Positions 1-5,646 of a DNA stretch of 5,726 bases are shown here, piece by piece. The notes beneath the pieces are model-generated. The model saw only the letters and a program-made list of their open reading frames with translations. It had not been told where the DNA came from and made no database searches. The position numbers and the translations under genes were made by a program. The stretch's first letter is position 1, and each line of letters begins with the position of its first letter. The DNA is taken from contig JAMWDF010000151.1 of NCBI GenBank assembly GCA_023818865.1, positions 1-5,726 of the forward strand. Direction: 5' to 3'. This DNA is from Candidatus Omnitrophota bacterium. Its GTDB lineage: Bacteria > Ratteibacteria > UBA8468 > B48-G9 > DSTR01.

Positions 1-573
1 TTTCTCACCAGAAAGCCTTATGGGAAACCGATGATGGTTAACGAATATGGAGTAGGACGCAACCGGCTGGCCCTGGAGTATAATCTCCATGCCGGTATCT
101 GGGCTTCCGCCCTCTCCCCGATGTTTGGCCCAGCTCTTTTCTGGTGGTGGCCCTTCATTGACCACTTTAATCTCTATTTCCATTACCGGGCTTTGGCAAA
201 TTTCCTTCAGGGAGAAGACCAACGGGGGAAAAATTTACAACTGAGCACTGCTACGGTGGAAGTCCAACCAGACCAAGGCACTTCCTCCTTAGAAGTTACT
301 GGCATTCAGAACCGGGAATTAGCCTATCTCTGGGTCTACGATACCAAATACTTCAATACTGGCAGTCCTAAAGAGAAGGTAGAAAATGCCCCTAAAGCCA
401 AAGTAAGAATTAACTATTTACTCCCTGGTAATTATCGGGTGGAGTTCTGGGATACCTATGAAGGGAAAGTTATAGATTCAATGAGAATCAGTCATCAAAG
501 TGGCTCATTTCTGGTCACTCTCCCTTTCTTCAAACGAGACCTGGCGATCAAAGTGAAAACAGAGGCACCATGA
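1..573 (+). CDS. C-terminal part of a glycoside hydrolase clan-A (GH5-like) protein, 5' end outside window
   Basis: The reading frame is open from the first base, and the residues before the first ATG (31) already look like protein, so the gene starts upstream and 190 residues are visible. Residues 9-17 read GKPMMVNEYG-like, matching the strand of clan-A glycosidases (GH5 and relatives) that ends in the nucleophile Glu in a KPxxVxE(Y/F)G motif; the candidate nucleophile is Glu15 (bases 43-45). The next segment, rich in Trp (FGPALFWWWPFID, then LYFHYRALANFL), resembles the end of the barrel in uncharacterised GH5-like secreted proteins. Residues about 81-190 are beta-rich and contain LLPGNYRVEFWDTYEGKV, like the C-terminal beta-sandwich that follows such barrels. 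The protein probably acts on a polysaccharide outside the cytoplasm, but the substrate is unknown and the signal region is not visible. Its stop overlaps the next gene's ATG by 4 nt. The family call is fairly secure; enzymatic activity is inferred. Confidence 0.72.
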   Translation, partial: FLTRKPYGKPMMVNEYGVGRNRLALEYNLHAGIWASALSPMFGPALFWWWPFIDHFNLYFHYRALANFLQGEDQRGKNLQLSTATVEVQPDQGTSSLEVTGIQNRELAYLWVYDTKYFNTGSPKEKVENAPKAKVRINYLLPGNYRVEFWDTYEGKVIDSMRISHQSGSFLVTLPFFKRDLAIKVKTEAP

Positions 574-2618
574 AAATCCGGTTTGTTTCTCTTTGCCTTG
601 TCTGGTGTTCAGCCGTGTATCCCCAGGCCGATTGGTGGAATACTAACTGGCATTACAGATTGAAAGCGGTAATCCAGGAAAGAACCTACTTGGGTTGTCA
701 GAAAATCATCCAGGTAAGTTTTCCGATAAAGGGAAGTATCAAACGTGATGGCTCAGATGTCCGGGTGGTTGATAGTGAAAATAAACTTTTACCCTGCCAG
801 GTTCAATTAGAAAAAAATCAGACGGAAGCTGTAGTCACCTTTCTGGGAGAAAACGGTTATGAATTCACCATTTACTACGGTAATCCTGACGCCCAGAAAC
901 CTGCAGAAACTTTTTCTTTTAAGGCAGGCCGGGTGTTAGTGAATGATTATCTTCATCCAGAAGCAAGAACTACTGGCTCTTGGTCCTGGGTTAGCCAGCC
1001 TCGTCTTTACGGCAGATTGGCCCATACGGAAATAGAAAATACCCAGTCCTTCCATGGAGCTGCTATTATTCCCGCCATTGCTGTATCTCCTTCTGATACC
1101 CTCATCCAGTATGTCCTGGTGGACGAAAAGAACCCAACCCGGCAACTGATGCTGGAAGTCTGGTCTGGCCGAAACCGGTTTTTCTTTTACTGGGGCGAGC
1201 AGCACCTGGAATGGCGCGGTTTAAACCCCAAAAAAATAGGGGAACTGCCCCAAGCTGGCTCCTGGCAGAAACTCGTCCTTCCTCTGAGTGAAATTTCTGG
1301 TCTCAAAGAAATCACTGGCCTCACTTTTTACCATGCCCGGGGAAATGTTGTCTGGGATTTAACGGCTATTAACGAAATTCCTGTACCCGCCCAGATAACC
1401 TCTTGGGAAGAACTGGGCCAGGCAATGTCTCCCTATTTTCTCGCTGAAACCTCTGGACCTTTCAAATTTGGCGAAGATTCTTTCGCCATTATCCATCTGA
1501 GGTCTCTGAACCACATTCAAAACTGCCTTTGGACTATTGAGGGAAAACAGTATAGTGGGTCAGAACTCACTCTCAGGCTAACTCCAGGGAAAAATGTGGT
1601 AATTAGCCTAAAGGTTACCGAGGAGCTGGGCCAGGGACTAGAATATGTCCGAGAATTATCCCTTCCCGAAGGAAAACCTGAAGAAATTAAACTGGAACTG
1701 GAAACCATTCTCCATCCCACATTCGTCTATCCTGGCCAACCGGTGCTTATTTCTCATCGTCTTTCCAGCCTGACCGCCTTACCTCTTCCCCTGAGCATAT
1801 CTGTTGGAGGTAAAAAAGAAGAAATTATTCTTCTCCCTAGACCGGAGAACACCCAGATTTTTCATCATCAGTTTACTTCTCCTGACCAGAAACATCCCTT
1901 TTCTTTTCAGGTGAACTTGGCTGACCTTAATCTGGACGAAAAGCAACTTGTCTTCCTTCCCCTGGCTGAGTGTCAAAATCTCACGGCTGAGGGTCCTTTT
2001 CTTTTTTCACCAGAAAAAAAGGATGTCCTGGTCGTCGTTCCAGAAAAAAGCTATCCGCCTGGCGGTTTACCTTTAGACAAAGAAATGACTCTGGCTTTTC
2101 TCGGTGAGGTGCCTGGTGGACTACCCCAGACTCTTTCCTCTTATCTCCAGCAGAAGGGACTTAAAACCAAACTGGTGGCTTACCCGTCCCCGAAGAAAAA
2201 ATCATACTATCTGCTTTCTCTGTTTTCCCTCCTGACCAGAGAGAACTTCTCTGCTGACCTTATCATCATCTTCCCTGATCTTGAATCCCTCTTGAGAAAA
2301 TTGCCGTTAAGTTGGTGGTCAATTGTCATAGACGCTATAGTCTCCTTTCTCCGCCTCAGAAGCTCTTTAATCATCCTATGTTCTCCATTCCCCTCAGTTC
2401 CAGACCCGGAGAATTTCAGGGGATACGCTGAAGAACTCAGCCGTCTGGCGGAGAAAAGAAACATCCCTTTTGTTGACCTATATTCCTTATTCACCGCCAG
2501 ACCTGACTGGAAAAATTTCTTTCTTCTCTCTGATGGTGTCTACACTAATTTCCCCAAGGAAGAAGCAATAGACCAGTTAGTCAGGGTGCTGGCGGAAAAG
2601 ATTCTCTGTTGCTGGTAG
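570..2618 (+). CDS. Secreted multidomain protein: DUF2341-like N-terminus, beta-sandwich domains, degenerate SGNH-hydrolase-like C-terminus
   Basis: This 682-residue protein starts at an ATG that overlaps the previous stop (ATGA), with AGAGG at 561-565 as ribosome binding site. Residues 1-20 form a short signal peptide (MKIRF, hydrophobic core, then YPQA before DWW). Residues about 21-110 resemble DUF2341: a W-x-x-x-W-x-Y-R start and a later FTIYYGNP. Residues about 124-265 look like a jelly-roll or carbohydrate-binding-like sandwich (GSWQKLVLPLSEI, GLTFYH, WDLTAI). Residues about 288-372 look PKD/Ig-like, and about 375-480 are another beta-rich segment. From residue 485 the alternating strands and helices follow the SGNH hydrolase plan: DVLVVV, ADLIIIFPD, SLIILCSP, then IPFVDLYSLF and LLSDGVYTN. 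The block I Gly-Asp-Ser is absent, and the DxxH catalytic His is Tyr658 (D655-G-V-Y). The C-terminal domain is therefore probably non-catalytic. Function is unknown; its neighbours suggest binding or handling of extracellular glycans. Domain boundaries are by eye. Confidence 0.7.
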   Translation: MKIRFVSLCLVWCSAVYPQADWWNTNWHYRLKAVIQERTYLGCQKIIQVSFPIKGSIKRDGSDVRVVDSENKLLPCQVQLEKNQTEAVVTFLGENGYEFTIYYGNPDAQKPAETFSFKAGRVLVNDYLHPEARTTGSWSWVSQPRLYGRLAHTEIENTQSFHGAAIIPAIAVSPSDTLIQYVLVDEKNPTRQLMLEVWSGRNRFFFYWGEQHLEWRGLNPKKIGELPQAGSWQKLVLPLSEISGLKEITGLTFYHARGNVVWDLTAINEIPVPAQITSWEELGQAMSPYFLAETSGPFKFGEDSFAIIHLRSLNHIQNCLWTIEGKQYSGSELTLRLTPGKNVVISLKVTEELGQGLEYVRELSLPEGKPEEIKLELETILHPTFVYPGQPVLISHRLSSLTALPLPLSISVGGKKEEIILLPRPENTQIFHHQFTSPDQKHPFSFQVNLADLNLDEKQLVFLPLAECQNLTAEGPFLFSPEKKDVLVVVPEKSYPPGGLPLDKEMTLAFLGEVPGGLPQTLSSYLQQKGLKTKLVAYPSPKKKSYYLLSLFSLLTRENFSADLIIIFPDLESLLRKLPLSWWSIVIDAIVSFLRLRSSLIILCSPFPSVPDPENFRGYAEELSRLAEKRNIPFVDLYSLFTARPDWKNFFLLSDGVYTNFPKEEAIDQLVRVLAEKILCCW

Positions 2619-2619
2619 G

Positions 2620-3543
2620 ATGAAAACGTCTCAGGCTCTGGTAATCCGTCATGGCAGTCTAGGCGATGTAATCCTCACTTGCCCGGTAATCCAGACTCTG
2701 ACCCGCAATGGTTTCCAGGTGACATTAGCCGTTAGAGAAGTCTGGGGGAAATTGTTAGTTTCTCTGGGCTGCGGTTCAAATCTGCTGCCCCTGGATAGCC
2801 AGTTTTTCCTGCCTTGTTACCAGGAAGGTTTTCCGCAGGCGCCTGAACTAAAGGAAAAACTTTCGCCTTTTCAATTAATCCTTTCCTTCACCCACCCAGA
2901 TGAACCCTTTTCCCAGCGACTGACCCAGTTAGCGGTCGTCCCACCACTCTTCCATCCAGTGCCAACCACTTCCCTGCGAAGTCACCTGATTGACTATCTC
3001 TTAGAGCCACTAAAAAAGCGGTTTGACCTTATAGAGACTTTGCCAAAACTTTCCCTGCCCTCAAGCCATCCCTACTATCTTGTCATTCATCCAGGAAGCG
3101 GTAGCCGAAGCAAAAACTGGCCAGCGGAAAACTTTTCCCACCTGGTGGAGAATCTGAAAAAGGTTAGACCTATCCGAATACTTCTTGGTCCTGCGGAAAA
3201 GCAGGCAGAAAGTTTCTGGAAAAATTTTCTTCCCAGGCCAGAGATAATCCTTTCTGATGACCCTGGACAACTCCTGAAGGTTTTTCAATCGGCCCGTCTC
3301 TTTATTGGCAACGATTCTGGAGTTACTCACCTGGCAGCGGCGCTTGGAGTAAAAACCCTGGCTATCTTTGGCCCCACAGACCCCACTATCTGGGGTCCCC
3401 GCGGACGATGGGTGCGCCTTCTTTCCTCCAAGATATCTTGCCAGCCCTGCCTTCCTGGTTTAACTCGACCAACCTGTTTTCAGGAATGCCTGAGAAAGAT
3501 TACTGTGGAACAGGTCCTAAAGGAAGTGGAAAACCTCTGGTAA
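2620..3543 (+). CDS. Glycosyltransferase family 9 (heptosyltransferase-like)
   Basis: This 307-residue protein belongs to GT9, the family of ADP-heptose:LPS heptosyltransferases (WaaC, WaaF, WaaQ-like), GT-B fold enzymes working at the cytoplasmic face of the inner membrane. The N-terminal RHGSLGDVILTCPVI (residues 10-24) is the family's (R)xxxxGD(V/I)xxxxP signature, with Asp16 at the usual catalytic-base position. HPGSGSRSKNWP (157-168) opens the nucleotide-sugar domain. FIGNDSGVTHLAAALG (228-243) followed by IFGPTDPTIWGP (249-260) is the donor-binding signature. The C-terminus has the common GT9 cysteine pattern (CxxC, later C and C). The length is slightly below the usual 320-350. The ATG lies 1 nt after the preceding stop, so translation is probably coupled. 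The sugar and acceptor cannot be told from sequence; many GT9 proteins outside classical LPS loci are not true heptosyltransferases, so no gene symbol is given. Confidence 0.92.
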   Translation: MKTSQALVIRHGSLGDVILTCPVIQTLTRNGFQVTLAVREVWGKLLVSLGCGSNLLPLDSQFFLPCYQEGFPQAPELKEKLSPFQLILSFTHPDEPFSQRLTQLAVVPPLFHPVPTTSLRSHLIDYLLEPLKKRFDLIETLPKLSLPSSHPYYLVIHPGSGSRSKNWPAENFSHLVENLKKVRPIRILLGPAEKQAESFWKNFLPRPEIILSDDPGQLLKVFQSARLFIGNDSGVTHLAAALGVKTLAIFGPTDPTIWGPRGRWVRLLSSKISCQPCLPGLTRPTCFQECLRKITVEQVLKEVENLW

Positions 3544-3551
3544 CTGACCAT

Positions 3552-3582
3552 TTGCCTTCTCCTCCCCGATTTGTGGTAAAAT
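3552..3582 (+). promoter_or_regulatory. Candidate sigma-70-type promoter for the FmdB/nitroreductase operon
   Basis: The 128-nt gap after the GT9 gene contains TTGCCT (3552-3557), a 19-nt spacer and TAAAAT (3577-3582), preceded by TGTGG, which gives a partial extended -10. Transcription would start near 3589, leaving a leader of about 80 nt before the first FmdB ATG at 3672. The spacer is a little long and the -35 weak, so the -10 element carries most of the support. No convincing hairpin terminator for the upstream operon is visible in this gap. Confidence 0.4.
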
Positions 3583-3671
3583 TTTCCGTTAAGTATGCAG
3601 TAATGGCCAACAATACAGTCTATGTAACCTGTAGTTTAAACTCGGCATCTAAAGGGAAAAAGGCAGGATAA

Positions 3672-3905
3672 ATGCCGACTTACACTTACGAATGTTTGAA
3701 ATGTGGGCGGACTTTTGAAATCTTTCAGCAAATGACCGCCCCGCACCTAAAGGAATGCGAGAAATGTCACGGTGAACTGCGGCGACTTATTGGCCCTGGC
3801 GGCGGTTTCATTTTCAAAGGTTCAGGTGGCAGCAATTCAGCTTCAACTTCAAGTTCCGCCTGCAGTGGCTGTACAACGCGGACTTGCTCCACCTGCCGAA
3901 AGTAA
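3672..3905 (+). CDS. FmdB-family zinc-ribbon protein (first of two tandem copies)
   Basis: This 77-residue protein begins MPTYTYECLKCG, the hallmark of the FmdB/CxxC_CxxC_SSSS family, named after a putative regulator next to formamidase genes in Methylophilus; the real function of most members is unknown. Two CxxC pairs (Cys8/Cys11 and Cys29/Cys32) should bind one zinc ion. Then comes RRLIGPGGGFIFKG (37-50), the conserved family tail, and a Ser/Gly/Ala-rich linker. The C-terminus carries two more CxxC pairs (Cys64/Cys67 and Cys72/Cys75), giving eight cysteines in 77 residues. The ribosome binding site is modest (AGGCAGGA, 3661-3668). The ATG was chosen because MPTY is the invariant family start. 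The protein is probably cytoplasmic and is made with the second FmdB gene 37 nt downstream. It is not a frameshifted half of its neighbour, because each copy has a complete zinc ribbon. Confidence 0.9.
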   Translation: MPTYTYECLKCGRTFEIFQQMTAPHLKECEKCHGELRRLIGPGGGFIFKGSGGSNSASTSSSACSGCTTRTCSTCRK

Positions 3906-3942
3906 ATCACTGGCAACCTTCTTAACAACAGGGAGGTATTAG

Positions 3943-4248
3943 ATGCCTACTTATGAATACGAATGTCAGAAGTGCGGAAAAATCTTTGAAATCTTTCAAA
4001 AGATGACCGACGCGCCCTTAGAAAAATGTATCAGTTGCGATGGAGAGGTGAAAAGGCTCATCGGTCTGGGAGGCGGGGTCATCTATAAAGGCCCGGGGTT
4101 CTACACCACTGAGTACCGGAGCCAAGAGTATAAGAAGAAAGAAAAGGAAGAAAAAAGTCAGGCCGCCGTTAGCGCCGGAGGTAACGGAGCAGATAAGTCA
4201 GCCTGTGCCAGTTGCTCCCAAAATGTTGATTCTACCTGTAAGAAATGA
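3943..4248 (+). CDS. FmdB-family zinc-ribbon protein (second tandem copy)
   Basis: This 101-residue paralogue of the preceding gene matches it at 32 of the first 50 residues without gaps. It begins MPTYEYECQKCG, has the zinc-ligand pairs Cys8/Cys11 and Cys29/Cys32, and keeps the KRLIGLGGGVIYKGPGFY stretch (37-54). Unlike the first copy, it includes the GFYxTxYR extension typical of longer family members. A highly charged Lys/Glu segment (63-72) and a flexible Ala/Gly region follow. The tail holds a CxxC pair (Cys88/Cys91) and Cys99, fewer cysteines than the first copy's tail. It has the best ribosome binding site in the window, GGGAGGT at 3931-3937, 5 nt before the ATG, so it may be translated more strongly than copy one. 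Its molecular role is unknown; a regulatory or metal-related function is only suggested by the family name and fold. Confidence 0.9.
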   Translation: MPTYEYECQKCGKIFEIFQKMTDAPLEKCISCDGEVKRLIGLGGGVIYKGPGFYTTEYRSQEYKKKEKEEKSQAAVSAGGNGADKSACASCSQNVDSTCKK

Positions 4249-4264
4249 ACCGGACGGAAAAATT

Positions 4265-4798
4265 ATGGAATTCCAGGAAGTGATAAAGACCAGGCGAAGT
4301 ATCAGAAGTTATCAAGATAAAGACATCCCGGAGGAGATTCTCAAACGAATCTTGGAAACCGCCAGAATTGCTCCCTCTGGCAATAATTGGCAACCCTGGC
4401 ACTTTATCCTCGTGAAAGACCAAGAGAAAAAAGAAAAGATTGCCCAATCTTGTTACCAGCAGAAGTTCATCAGCCAGGCGCCAGTAGTGATTGTGGCTTG
4501 CGGTCAGAAATATCCCAATCAGTACCAACCTTATGCTGACCGCAGTTATCTGATAGACGTTACCATCGCCCTTGACCATCTGATTCTGGCGGCGAGAAAC
4601 GAGGGTGTGGGTAGCTGCTGGATAGGCGCCTTCCAGGCTGAGCCGATAAGAAAACTGTTGGAAGTGCCGGAAAATTTTGAAGTAGTGATGGTCGTCCCCT
4701 TAGGTTATCCGGCCCACCAGCAGGCTTTTTGCCAACCAGGCTACCGGAAAGATCTAACAGAAATAGTCTCCCAGGAAAAATTCGGTCAGCGCACTTGA
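4265..4798 (+). CDS. Nitroreductase-family FMN-dependent oxidoreductase
   Basis: This 177-residue protein belongs to the nitroreductase superfamily: homodimeric flavoenzymes that bind FMN and transfer electrons from NAD(P)H, or in some branches directly reduce or dehydrogenate varied substrates. MEFQEVIKTRRSIRSY (1-16) is the standard N-terminus with the FMN-phosphate-binding RRSIR. APSGNNWQPWHF (36-47) is the second FMN motif. GVGSCWIGAF (114-123) and VVPLGYP (143-149) complete the pattern. It lies at the short end of the family. The ATG at 4265 is preferred over one at 4205, because the family start is MEFxEVIxxRRSIR, GGACGG (4252-4257) lies upstream, and the earlier start would overlap the FmdB gene by 44 nt. 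It follows the second FmdB gene by 16 nt, so they are probably one operon. The substrate cannot be predicted. Confidence 0.9.
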   Translation: MEFQEVIKTRRSIRSYQDKDIPEEILKRILETARIAPSGNNWQPWHFILVKDQEKKEKIAQSCYQQKFISQAPVVIVACGQKYPNQYQPYADRSYLIDVTIALDHLILAARNEGVGSCWIGAFQAEPIRKLLEVPENFEVVMVVPLGYPAHQQAFCQPGYRKDLTEIVSQEKFGQRT

Positions 4799-4835
4799 AT
4801 ATTCACTGCTTTTGTGCTAACCTTTGCTTTATAGT
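4795..4835 (+). promoter_or_regulatory. Candidate promoter region for tRNA-Asn
   Basis: The 52-nt gap between the nitroreductase stop and the tRNA offers two readings. TTGAAT (4795-4800) with a 17-nt spacer and TAACCT (4818-4823, preceded by TGTGC) would start transcription near 4830. Alternatively TATAGT (4830-4835) is a better -10 but has no clear -35 at the right distance. Either puts the start 10-20 nt before the mature tRNA. The first shares TTTGTGxTAA with the candidate promoter at 3552-3582. Which one is used cannot be decided from sequence. Confidence 0.35.
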
Positions 4836-4850
4836 ACAGACCTTGAAAAT

Positions 4851-4925
4851 TCCGGCGTAGCTCAATGGTGGAGCAAGCGGCTGTTAACCGCAAGGTTGTA
4901 GGTTCGAGTCCTACCGCCGGAGCCA
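4851..4925 (+). tRNA. tRNA-Asn (anticodon GTT)
   Basis: A full cloverleaf folds. The acceptor stem TCCGGCG (4851-4857) pairs perfectly with CGCCGGA (4915-4921). The D stem is GCTC/GAGC (4860-4863 with 4871-4874). The anticodon stem is AGCGG/CCGCA around loop CTGTTAA (4881-4887), giving anticodon GTT at 4883-4885. The variable loop has five bases, and the T arm is GTAGG-TTCGAGT-CCTAC (4898-4914). The discriminator is G4922, and CCA is encoded at 4923-4925. The outermost anticodon-stem pair is an A-A mismatch (4876 with 4892), where a common bacterial tRNA-Asn has A-T; the remaining stems are fully paired. The gene stands alone, between the nitroreductase operon and the restriction-modification locus, a position often used as an integration site. 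Confidence 0.97.
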
Positions 4926-4956
4926 GTCAATACCATCCACTCCACTTAAGAAGTAG

Positions 4957-4986
4957 TTAACAAGTGCAGGCGAATTTAGATATAAT
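4957..4986 (+). promoter_or_regulatory. Probable promoter of the restriction-modification locus
   Basis: TTAACA (4957-4962, one mismatch to the -35 consensus), an 18-nt spacer and a perfect TATAAT (4981-4986) form the clearest sigma-70-type promoter in the window. Transcription would start near 4993, about 20 nt before the ATG at 5013, leaving just enough room for the ribosome binding site. This supports 5013 as the original start of the endonuclease gene. No controller-protein gene or obvious C-box operator is seen. Confidence 0.6.
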
Positions 4987-4994
4987 TTACTTAA

Positions 4995-5005
4995 AAGGAA
5001 AGGAA
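4995..5005 (+). promoter_or_regulatory. Ribosome binding site deciding the endonuclease start at 5013
   Basis: The purine run AAGGAAAGGAA ends 7 nt before the ATG at 5013 and contains a good AGGA core. No comparable site precedes the TTG at 5076 or the ATG at 5133, so 5013 is the start that this leader was built for. Confidence 0.6.
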
Positions 5006-5012
5006 TTAAAGA

Positions 5013-5069
5013 ATGCAAGGTCGTTTGATAGAAATATTTGAGGATAAGAAACTTATAGAAAAAGTGTAA
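5013..5069 (+). other. 18-codon 5' segment of the endonuclease gene, cut off by an in-frame TAA
   Basis: From the ATG at 5013 the frame reads MQGRLIEIFEDKKLIEKV and stops at TAA (5067-5069). It then continues in the same frame as RRLPYLFRLAELESSRA and the rest of the endonuclease. From memory, ThaI-family proteins begin with a similar short helix (FEDKxIVxKI) directly followed by KxLPYLF, so the two parts look like one original gene of about 210 codons. One base change, AAA (Lys) to TAA, would explain the break. As things stand, this segment is either a remnant of the intact N-terminus or a short leader peptide translated ahead of the main frame. Confidence 0.65.
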
Positions 5070-5075
5070 AGACGT

Positions 5076-5645
5076 TTGCCCTATTTATTCCGACTTGCAG
5101 AATTGGAAAGTTCAAGAGCAAGCAAAATAGAAATGGAAGTTGGTTCAGTTTGCGAAAGAATAATAGTTGCTTTACTGATCTATAAATTTGGTGAAGCAAA
5201 TGTAGAAACCGAGATTCCCATCACAGAGCCGGAAGTAGATGCAAAACTGTTTGAAGAACCAGTATCTATAAAAACGATCACTGGTAAAAGTTTTAGCGGA
5301 GTTAAACTTATATGGACAGTAGACGCTCAAAAAGCAGAAGAATTTCGCAAAAACTTTTGTCCTCATTGTGATATTCTGCTTGTTCAAATTAACTGGAACA
5401 GTACCGGAGGATTTTATTATATCCCATTAGCAGTTCAAAAGCGGCTTTTTGATGAAATAGGCGGGGAGAATTACATTAAACTCCCAAAAGCAGGAACGAA
5501 ACCGAGAGGCGTTGAAATTACCCAAGAGGCACTCACAAGTTTAGTGGAAGATAAAGAAAGCAAGGGTATTGTAATAAACTGGAATAATATAAAAACAGAG
5601 TTCAACTCATTTAAAAGATGGGTTGACCTATGGAGAGAAGACTAA
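5076..5645 (+). CDS. ThaI-like type II restriction endonuclease, N-terminally interrupted (possible pseudogene)
   Basis: The readable part runs 189 codons from a TTG at 5076, six bases after the premature TAA; the first in-frame ATG is at 5133. The sequence resembles the ThaI family of small type II endonucleases (the founding enzyme cuts CGCG), judged from ELESSRA, MEVGSVCERIIVALLIYKFG and KLIWTVDAQKA and from total length. It has a credible PD-(D/E)xK-type core: counting from the ATG at 5013, EPEVDAK with Asp76, then SIK with Lys87 on the following strand. The enzyme would cut unmethylated DNA in the cytoplasm, with the next gene encoding the protecting methyltransferase 1 nt downstream. 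GC is about 35% over 5101-5460, far below the upstream genes, suggesting transfer. The downstream frame is otherwise intact, so inactivation would be recent, or the protein is made by reinitiation at TTG or ATG. The family call is from remembered similarity; the target site is unproven. Confidence 0.68.
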   Translation: MPYLFRLAELESSRASKIEMEVGSVCERIIVALLIYKFGEANVETEIPITEPEVDAKLFEEPVSIKTITGKSFSGVKLIWTVDAQKAEEFRKNFCPHCDILLVQINWNSTGGFYYIPLAVQKRLFDEIGGENYIKLPKAGTKPRGVEITQEALTSLVEDKESKGIVINWNNIKTEFNSFKRWVDLWRED

Positions 5646-5646
5646 A

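Noticed and set aside
31..573. ATG at 31 as the start of the first gene
   Set aside because: The frame is open to base 1, and the preceding codons belong to the KPxxVxEYG motif of a glycosidase barrel, so the gene begins upstream of the window.
936..1205. Minus-strand reading frames inside the large secreted protein and other genes
   Set aside because: They lie wholly within well-supported plus-strand genes, lack recognisable motifs and look like shadow frames.
3408..3671. 87-codon plus-strand frame crossing the end of the GT9 gene
   Set aside because: Most of it lies inside the GT9 gene in another frame and its translation resembles no protein; only the last 22 codons are noted, as a possible leader.
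4205..4264. Upstream ATG at 4205 as the nitroreductase start
   Set aside because: It would overlap the FmdB gene by 44 nt and add 20 residues not typical of the family; the ATG at 4265 matches the usual MEFxEVIxxRRSIR start.
4796..4805. Perfect 10-bp palindrome TGAATATTCA at the nitroreductase stop
   Set aside because: It is too short and AT-rich to form a terminator and has no T-run after it. It could be an operator over the tRNA promoter, but nothing else supports that.
4943..4966. Inverted repeat CACTT/AAGTG around the -35 of the restriction-modification promoter
   Set aside because: The arms are only five bases with a 14-base spacer, which chance readily gives, and no controller-protein gene is present.
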